Part shown: in pieces, positions 1-5,397 of the stretch
How the letters are laid out: each line of letters starts with the position of its first letter
Numbering within the stretch: the stretch's first letter is position 1
From: JAIQFL01 sp035295745
Lineage (GTDB): Bacteria > Acidobacteriota > Terriglobia > Bryobacterales > Bryobacteraceae
Assembly: GCA_035295745.1 (NCBI GenBank)
Contig: DATGIL010000024.1
Coordinates: 1 to 8,298 of the forward strand
Direction: 5' to 3'
DNA: 8,298 nt
Notes under the pieces: model-generated
The model's database searches: none
Told to the model about the DNA's origin: nothing
What the model saw: the letters and a program-made list of their open reading frames with translations, nothing else
Made by a program: the position numbers and the translations under genes

Positions 1-132
1 CTGATTTTCAAGGAATGCGTCCACAACATGGTGCGGCATGCGGGCTGCCGGAAGGTGCGGATCGAGATGCTGATGCGCGGCGGCAGCCTGGTTCTGCGCA
101 TGAGCGACGATGGCAAGGGCTTTGCGCAGGAG
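1..132. repeat. Left copy of 132-bp exact terminal direct repeat
   Basis: Bases 1-132 are identical, in the same orientation, to 8167-8298 at the other end of the window. The repeat starts at the first base and its partner stops at the last base. That is the pattern left by an assembler on a circular sequence, or on a collapsed tandem duplication. It lies within the ATP-binding domain of the sensor kinase and both copies are in the same reading frame. If the ends are joined, the unique circle is 8166 bp. Confidence 0.97.
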
Positions 133-264
133 GGGAATGGGGACGGCCATGGGCTTGTCAGTATGAAGCGGCGCTCGGTGGAGGCAGGCGGAGATCTGGA
201 GATCTCGTCGGAGCCGGGATGCGGCACTTCTGTGGTACTGCGGGTACCGTTGAAAGCGGGTTAG
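1..264 (+). CDS. Sensor histidine kinase, 3' end (HATPase_c domain), partial
   Basis: This is the C-terminal 87 codons of a histidine kinase, open from base 1 (first codon CTG) to the TAG stop at 262-264. It holds most of an HATPase_c ATP-binding domain. The N-box is KECVHNMVRHAG near bases 10-45, the G1 box is DDGKGF at 106-123, and the G2 box is GHGLVSMKRR at 145-174. The end, GTSVVLRVPLKAG, is the usual last strand of the domain. The first 44 codons are the same as the last 44 codons of the kinase that starts at 5398, in the same frame, so I infer that this is the missing tail of that gene across a circular junction. The alternative is a second paralogous kinase sharing this stretch exactly. 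No response regulator gene follows the stop; transposase debris begins within about 60 bases. Confidence 0.93.
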   Translation: MIFKECVHNMVRHAGCRKVRIEMLMRGGSLVLRMSDDGKGFAQEGNGDGHGLVSMKRRSVEAGGDLEISSEPGCGTSVVLRVPLKAG

Positions 265-320
265 ACTTCCAACTGAAGATTTTGCGCGGCGCTTGTGACT
301 TGGAGTTCGAGATACATTGT

Positions 321-984
321 GAGGTTCCGGCACGCCTCCATGATGCGCATTCTGGGTCTGGCACGCGAACCTGGTGACAAGCGCACGGGGACCTTCACCA
401 AGCGGCATCGTATTGCTGTTGGGCGCCTGGACCATCGCGCGTTCTTTACCGGATGGAAGCATGGCGGTGAGAACATCTCCCATGTGCTGAAACAGCGCGC
501 CCGCGAACTGCCGGCGCCCATCCAGATGTGTGATGCGCTGTCGCACGAGGAGAGGCTACGTTTTCATCAGGAGCACAGCAAACCGTTGATGAAGGGGCTG
601 CAGGAATGGATGGAGGCGCAGTTGGCGGAGCACAAACGGAACCGAACTCCGGCCTGGGCAAAGCCATCTCCTATTAGCTGAATCAACGGTCGAGGCTGAC
701 GCCTTTCCTGCGGTAAGCCGGCGCGCCGCTCGACAACCTCGTGGAGGCGCCCTGAAGAAAGCCATGCTGAATCGTAGGAACGCCCTCTTCTATAAGGCGC
801 TGAACGGGGCCGGGGCGGGCGACCTGTTCATGAGTCTGATCCATACCTGCGAGTTGAATGGCGCCAATACCTTCGATCACGGAGTTGCAAAGGCAGGCCG
901 AGGAGTTGAATCTGCTCCTCCGAGTGGATGCCGTGGAACTACCGCGAGACACTGGCACGCCTGGCACGACCTGCTCGCGCGTAA
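321..984 (+). pseudogene. IS66-family transposase (TnpC-like), decayed C-terminal remnant
   Basis: Pieces of an IS66 transposase can be read in order across all three forward frames. They are MRILGLAREPGDKRTGTFT (339-395), then SGIV in another frame (401-412), then FFTGWKHGGENISHVLKQRA and ELPAPIQMCDALS (to 543). These are followed by EERLRFHQEHS, EPNSGLGKAISY, LTPFLR and AGAPLDN, then ALKKAMLNRRNALFYKALNG and GDLFMSLIHTCELNGANTFD. The end is ELQRQAEEL and EWMPWNYRETLARL, with a stop at 982-984. Damage includes frameshifts near 400, 430, 637, 747, 876 and 915, in-frame stops TAG 675-677 and TAA 714-716, and a deletion of roughly 55-60 codons at about 540. The N-terminal half is missing, the first catalytic Asp region (normally DDT just before MRIL) is unrecognisable, and the DNNxxER motif carrying the catalytic Glu is broken. 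Intact relatives are about 500 residues, so this is inactive. The left boundary is approximate, and no IS66 terminal inverted repeats were found. Confidence 0.88.
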
Positions 985-1158
985 TATCAGGATCTCTTCC
1001 TGGGCGAAAAGGATCGACTGTGGCCGTAGTCAGGTGGCGGTCTGAAAGGCCCATAAAACAGGCTTCGGCACACACAAAATCCGATACCTTTTTTGGCCGT
1101 CCCCAGTCACTATCCTATTCGCTTTCAGGCGCAGAGTCTTCGATATAATGTGGCGATT
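985..1158. other. Intergenic region between IS66 remnant and FG-GAP gene
   Basis: These 174 bases separate the end of the transposase remnant from the secreted-protein gene. I see no coding sequence with family resemblance. There is a T-run at 1089-1094 without a convincing stem before it, and a TATAAT box at 1144-1149. The right end of the lost insertion sequence may lie here but could not be located. Confidence 0.6.
1144..1149 (+). promoter_or_regulatory. Candidate -10 box (TATAAT) for a leaderless mRNA
   Basis: A perfect TATAAT lies 9 bases before the ATG at 1159. Transcription normally begins about 7 bases after a -10 box, which would place the mRNA start at about 1156, almost on the ATG. 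No purine-rich Shine-Dalgarno sequence lies between 1145 and 1158, which fits a leaderless or near-leaderless transcript. The -35 region is poor: the best candidate is CTTTCA at 1122-1127, with a 16-base spacer. A chance match cannot be excluded. Confidence 0.45.
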
Positions 1159-4100
1159 ATGTCGCGCGCCCGTGCGTCCGTGTTTCTTCTCTGCGTATGC
1201 GCCTGCTCTGCTCAAGTATTGGACAATCCCCATCCTTCTGCCGCATTTCCCGGAGACTGGCTTCAGTTCCGCAGCGACCGGAAACTGACCGGCCGCTCAC
1301 GCCTTGTCGGCAGCATCACTTCGCCACCGCGGATTCTGTGGTCCGTTCCCATTGGCGCGAGACAGACCTGGGTCGCGTTTCAATCGAGCGCGGGAAACAG
1401 CGCGTCGGTGAATCTGCCTGCGGTCGACTCCAACGCCGGAGCGCTCGCGGCCAACTCGACCTGGGGCATTGGGCCGCCAGCATATGATTTGAATCACAAC
1501 GGTAGTCCGGTCGTCTTTCCAGCCGTCGATTCTCAGACGAAAATCGGCAACTTCATCCCTGGAAGCACGAATTTCCAAGAAGTCCAGTTCGACAGTTGTT
1601 TTAATCAGCAGAATAATAACGCCACGAACTGCGTGGGAGCGGCGGGAGTGTCCGGACATCTTTATCAGTGGCAGAACGGTTCGTGGGTCGAGCAATGGAA
1701 AACTCCACCCATTTCACGCATGTTTGTGGCGCAGACGATCGTAGGAGATTTCGATCACGATGGGAAACTTGAAGTTGCGGCCGAGCCCTGGTATGACCTC
1801 CAGGTTTACGACTTGCTGACTGGCGCCCTCAAGACCTCGGCGCAGGCGATTCCGGACAATGTACTCACCGGACGCGAGTATGGCTGGCTGGGAGCATACG
1901 ATCTGAATGGCGATGGGATGCAGGAATTCGTCGCGATCGGCCTATTTGAGAACTTCATCTCAGTGATGGGCTGGAAAGACGGGCAGCTCATAAAGCTGTG
2001 GGACCACACTATCGAAATTGTCCATGATCTTGCCCAAACCATTCACGCCACGACCACCTATCCTGTCCAGGACATCGACGGCGATGGAATCCTGGACGTA
2101 GTTACGTCGATTTACAACGAGAACGGCGACAAGCAATGGCATGTTGTCGCCCGCGACGGCATGACCGGGGACGTTCTGCTGGACCAACCAGGTCGATACC
2201 TGTTGGGCATGACGGATGTGAATGCGGACGGGGCGGCTGAGCTGTTTACAATCGCGACGACCGGTCAGCTCACACCGCAGTACGGGACGCTGGACGTTGT
2301 GAGTTTTAAGGGAAGAACTCTGACAACTCTGCTGGAATTGAGCGGAACCGGCCTGGCGACACAGCAAGTGCAAAATCTGCCGTTGAATATCAATACTGAG
2401 AGTCAGTTGCTAAACATAGTTGCCGGGCCTGTCACGAAGGGTGGTTTGCCTGCTTTCTTCACAAGCCGTCTTGTAGATGCGGCCCATGGCACGATCGAGC
2501 TGACGCCGTGGCAATGGTCAAACGGGAAGTTGGCGAAGCTCGGAACCATTACGGGGCCTCATCTCCAGGTTTTGGCGACGCGACCTGCCGATCCCGGATC
2601 ACCCGGGTTCCTGATCTCAGCAGCGGTCAGTGGGAACAACAGCGGGAGCATCGCGATAAGCGGCGTAAGCGGGACCGTAGTTCAATCCAGCGTCATGCGA
2701 GCCCCTCTATCGAGTGCTGTGGTCGGCCACCTCCGGCCCCAAGATCCACCCACAGTTATCGTGCAGGACGCTCTGGATGAATTAGTCGCGTTTCGGCCCT
2801 CTTCGGCGACGGGCAGCGGAACTATAGTATGGACTCACGCGGGCCACGGCGCGTCCACTGGTGACGCTACCGGTACGGGCCAAAACGAGTCGGCCGGCGC
2901 ACTCCTCGCTTCCCTTACTGGCGATGGCACTCTCCAGACCCTTGCAGAAACCACCGGAGCGTCGGGCCAGGCCCGGATAGTCGCCATTCAGCCCGACGGC
3001 AGCGACCTCTGGACAAGCGATTTTAGCGGGTTTCCCGCGGCGTCGCCTGCGCAGAACGAGCCGGGCGTAACACTGCTTTATGCGGGGCGATTCAGAAATG
3101 CCGACCGCGAGGATGTCGTCGTTTCAACGCGTAGCGAAACGATTACCACCGATGAGATCAACCTGGTGGATGGCAGCAGTGGCCAACTTGTTTGGAATGA
3201 CAAGAACGGCAGCGATCCCAGCCTGATACCGGCTCCGACGCACGACGATACGGGATTCGGATGGCACGCGGTTTACGACTGGGATCATAATGGCCTCGAC
3301 GATCTAGTTGGCTTCACACTCAACTATTGGGTGAAGAACGGTACGGATCAGAACCTGTTCGACCGCTATCTCGTATCGCCGAGCGTAGCAGTAGAGAACA
3401 CTATCGGTTTGGTATTTCCGCCAGACTCAAGTTGGCCAACCGAATTCTATCCCGTTGCGGGTATACCGGTTATCGGAGACTTCCTCAATAACGGAACCGA
3501 TACCATCCTGTATGGTGGGAGCCAATACCTGCTTGGTCTTATCGATCCGCTCAGCGGAAAGGGAATTTGGCAGAGTCCCGCCTTCCCCGGGCTCCCCGGC
3601 TACCTTCAGGGAATAGCGGATCTCGATGGAGATGGAACTTTGTCGCTGGTCAGTGCCGGCGCCGCCGCACCGGATGGAAGCGCGGCGCTGAGCGTCAACC
3701 GCGCCAGCACTGGCGAACTGCTGTGGTCTATCCCGCTGCCAGGTTGCGTAAGGGGCGGACAAATCGCTCCAGGGCCAGTAAGCGTTGGCGATATTAATGG
3801 CGACGGGCGCGACGAAGCCGTCTTTACTTGCGGCACCAACGTCTATGCGGTTGGGGCGGACCCCGGAAACCGATCGGGGAAAATTCTATGGACGCTCAAC
3901 CTGGGCACGGGGTTCGACAGATCCGATAGTCCCATCCTCGCCGACGCTGAAGGGAACGGACGTCTGGAAATCATCGTGGTGGGATCGAACGGGTACATCT
4001 ATGGGATCGGTTCGCTGCCTTCCACCGCGCCCATCTCGCCAAATGCTCCAGTGATCGAAGCGAATGGTGTGGTGGACGGCGCTGCCTTTCTTCCGGGCAA

Positions 4101-4737
4101 AATCGCTCCCGGCAGTTGGTTCACCATCAAAGGCACGAAGCTGAGCGACGGAAAATATCAGGCTGCTGCGGTGCCACTGCCGCAGCAACTGGGAGGCACG
4201 GTAGTAACGGTGAACGGGCAAATCGCTAGATTGAGCTACGTCGACACGGGCCAAATCAATGCCGAAATGCCACCCGATATGCCTGTCGGCCCGGCGAGCG
4301 TAGTAGTGACAAATAAGGCCGGAAGCAGCGGGGCCGCCACGGTACAGATCGTGCCGGCAATGCCGGAGATTTTCCAATACAGCGGAAATAGAGCAGTCGC
4401 ACAGAATGTCCCGGACTATAGCCTCAATAGCCCCGACAATCCGATATCAGCGGGCGGAAGCCTGGTGGTGTACTTCACTGGCGGTGGGCTGGTGAATGGC
4501 GATCGACGCATCGGCATACCTGCGTCTCTTACAACTCAAATGCCGTTACGGTTAGCGACAACTGTGATGGTTGGTAGCCAGCAGGCGCAATTGGTTTTCT
4601 CCGGTCTAACGCCGGGGGCGATAGGTCTATACCAGGTCAACGCTACAGTTCCGGCAAGCCTCTCCCCAGGCGAGTATCCTGTCACAATTACGGTAGGGGG
4701 TGTCACGAGCAGCACGGCCGTGATTTCAGTAAAGTAG
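1159..4737 (+). CDS. Secreted FG-GAP/VCBS-repeat protein with TIGR03437-like C-terminal domain
   Basis: This gene encodes a predicted exported protein of 1192 residues. The N-terminus (MSRARASVFLLCVCACSAQV) is a signal peptide with a likely cut after CSA. The frame is open back to a TTG at 1093, but I chose the ATG at 1159 because the signal peptide follows it directly and the extra 22 residues look non-coding. The body carries FG-GAP/VCBS-type repeats with Asp-rich calcium-binding loops: DFDHDG (197-202), DLNGDG (248-253), DIDGDG (305-310), DVNADG (353-358), DWDHNG (707-712), DLDGDG (821-826), DINGDG (878-883) and DAEGNG (929-934). Weaker ones lie between. Such repeats usually fold as an extracellular beta-propeller that binds Ca2+ and a ligand or surface. 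Residues about 965-1192 match the Solibacter C-terminal domain (TIGR03437), with IAPGSWFTIKGTKLS, GQINAEMPPDMPVGPASVVV and a final Ig-like strand. No catalytic motif is seen. Substrate and function are unknown; roles in adhesion or polymer binding are guesses. Confidence 0.92.
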   Translation: MSRARASVFLLCVCACSAQVLDNPHPSAAFPGDWLQFRSDRKLTGRSRLVGSITSPPRILWSVPIGARQTWVAFQSSAGNSASVNLPAVDSNAGALAANSTWGIGPPAYDLNHNGSPVVFPAVDSQTKIGNFIPGSTNFQEVQFDSCFNQQNNNATNCVGAAGVSGHLYQWQNGSWVEQWKTPPISRMFVAQTIVGDFDHDGKLEVAAEPWYDLQVYDLLTGALKTSAQAIPDNVLTGREYGWLGAYDLNGDGMQEFVAIGLFENFISVMGWKDGQLIKLWDHTIEIVHDLAQTIHATTTYPVQDIDGDGILDVVTSIYNENGDKQWHVVARDGMTGDVLLDQPGRYLLGMTDVNADGAAELFTIATTGQLTPQYGTLDVVSFKGRTLTTLLELSGTGLATQQVQNLPLNINTESQLLNIVAGPVTKGGLPAFFTSRLVDAAHGTIELTPWQWSNGKLAKLGTITGPHLQVLATRPADPGSPGFLISAAVSGNNSGSIAISGVSGTVVQSSVMRAPLSSAVVGHLRPQDPPTVIVQDALDELVAFRPSSATGSGTIVWTHAGHGASTGDATGTGQNESAGALLASLTGDGTLQTLAETTGASGQARIVAIQPDGSDLWTSDFSGFPAASPAQNEPGVTLLYAGRFRNADREDVVVSTRSETITTDEINLVDGSSGQLVWNDKNGSDPSLIPAPTHDDTGFGWHAVYDWDHNGLDDLVGFTLNYWVKNGTDQNLFDRYLVSPSVAVENTIGLVFPPDSSWPTEFYPVAGIPVIGDFLNNGTDTILYGGSQYLLGLIDPLSGKGIWQSPAFPGLPGYLQGIADLDGDGTLSLVSAGAAAPDGSAALSVNRASTGELLWSIPLPGCVRGGQIAPGPVSVGDINGDGRDEAVFTCGTNVYAVGADPGNRSGKILWTLNLGTGFDRSDSPILADAEGNGRLEIIVVGSNGYIYGIGSLPSTAPISPNAPVIEANGVVDGAAFLPGKIAPGSWFTIKGTKLSDGKYQAAAVPLPQQLGGTVVTVNGQIARLSYVDTGQINAEMPPDMPVGPASVVVTNKAGSSGAATVQIVPAMPEIFQYSGNRAVAQNVPDYSLNSPDNPISAGGSLVVYFTGGGLVNGDRRIGIPASLTTQMPLRLATTVMVGSQQAQLVFSGLTPGAIGLYQVNATVPASLSPGEYPVTITVGGVTSSTAVISVK

Positions 4738-4755
4738 GAACGCTGACGCTCCGAA

Positions 4756-4783
4756 CGCTGCGAAGCAGAGATCCAGCGCTTTT
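4756..4783 (+). terminator. Weak candidate terminator after the FG-GAP gene
   Basis: CGCTG (4756-4760) can pair with CAGCG (4774-4778), and the right arm is followed by CTTTT. The stem is only 5 bp with a 13-base loop, and a competing 4-bp hairpin (CTGC/GCAG) overlaps it. It lies about 20 bases after the stop at 4737, a sensible place, but the structure is weak. Confidence 0.2.
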
Positions 4784-4840
4784 GAAACTACAAACGGTTC
4801 CCGAAAGATCACGATACATTGACCGACGGATATTCGGACC

Positions 4841-5314
4841 ATGAAATCCATCGTCCTGCTGGCGGGGTTAGCCGTTGCTCACGCTCAGTCGCCGGCCTTC
4901 GATGTCATCTCCATCAAGTTCTCCTCGCCTGACGCCGGATCGACAGTTGGCTCGCGCGGTGGTCCTGGCACCAGGACTCGGGAGTCTGGACGTGCCAGAA
5001 CATGTCCCTCAACAACATCGTCTGGATCGCAGGAGTCCGGCTCTGAACCGCCAAAGGAAGCACCGCCTCCGGTACCGCAGCGCCCCTCGCTTGGTCCCGA
5101 TGGGTTCCCTCTCGCGATACCCGGCATCTCCGGCGTCGACATCACCAGAAATCGTGCCCGCGGCCAGTGGCTTCGCGCGAAGATGGAAAGGCTTGTCCGG
5201 GATCTCGATAACCAAGCCGGCAAACCCGTGGTCGATGCCACGGGCCTGAAAGGGACGTACGACTTCTCCCTCTACTGGGTCCCCGACGCCGAGAAGGTTC
5301 CGACCGAAAACTGA
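4841..5314 (+). pseudogene. TIGR03435-family protein gene, internally deleted and frameshifted
   Basis: The gene starts with a signal peptide (MKSIVLLAGLAVAHAQ) followed by SPAFDVISIK, the usual mature start of TIGR03435 soil-associated proteins. It ends with the usual C-terminus: GPDGFPLAIPG, then KMERLVRDLDNQAGKPVVDATGLKG and TYDFSLYWVPD. What lies between is abnormal. From about 4975 the family-like reading DSGVWTCQNMSLNNIVWIA continues in a different frame (4975-5031), as if one G were lost after GGPGTR. That frame then meets a deletion near 5030-5045 that restores the first frame. About 100 or more residues typical of the family (the GP-W, 'LLAERF' and 'HRE' segments) are missing. The 157 codons stay open without a stop, so a shortened exported protein could still be made, but about 25-30 residues would be out-of-frame sequence. 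The function of the family is unknown. I call it a pseudogene with moderate confidence. Confidence 0.78.
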
Positions 5315-5397
5315 AAACAAGTCTGGTCTGACGAAACTGGCAGAACCAAGTCGCAACGCAGAACGAGGAGGCGGCACGGCCATGTTAGACTCGGCGT
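5315..5397. other. Intergenic region upstream of the sensor kinase
   Basis: This 83-base spacer contains a strong Shine-Dalgarno-like GAGGAGG (5365-5371), but it is 26 bases from the kinase ATG at 5398, too far to serve it. It is well placed (10 bases) for an ATG at 5382 that opens only a 24-codon frame ending at 5456, out of frame with the kinase. An extended -10-like element lies at 5383-5391. No terminator hairpin was recognised. Confidence 0.5.
5383..5391 (+). promoter_or_regulatory. Candidate extended -10 element before the kinase
   Basis: TGTTAGACT fits the extended -10 pattern TGnTAnnnT. The hexamer TAGACT ends 6 bases before the ATG at 5398, so transcription would begin on or next to the start codon, again suggesting a leaderless mRNA. 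No usable ribosome-binding site lies within 5-12 bases of the ATG. The geometry resembles that of the -10 box before the gene at 1159, which slightly strengthens both calls. Confidence 0.4.

Noticed and set aside
1..132. Terminal repeat as a transposon or phage long direct repeat.
   Set aside because: It lies inside a conserved coding domain in the same reading frame in both copies, with no transposase or phage gene, so assembly overlap or duplication explains it better.
15..377. A 120-codon forward frame overlapping the kinase tail.
   Set aside because: It is out of frame with the kinase HATPase motifs, has no family resemblance, and is a shadow typical of high-GC DNA.
1080..1100. A possible terminator at the T-run 1089-1094.
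   Set aside because: No stable GC-rich stem precedes the T-run.
1093..1158. A longer start (TTG at 1093) for the FG-GAP protein, adding 22 residues.
   Set aside because: The added residues do not resemble a leader, the TATAAT box would lie inside the coding region, and a proper signal peptide starts at the ATG at 1159.
3886..4377. A 163-codon frame on the minus strand within the FG-GAP gene.
   Set aside because: It lies wholly opposite the TIGR03437-like region of an intact gene and shows no recognisable motif.
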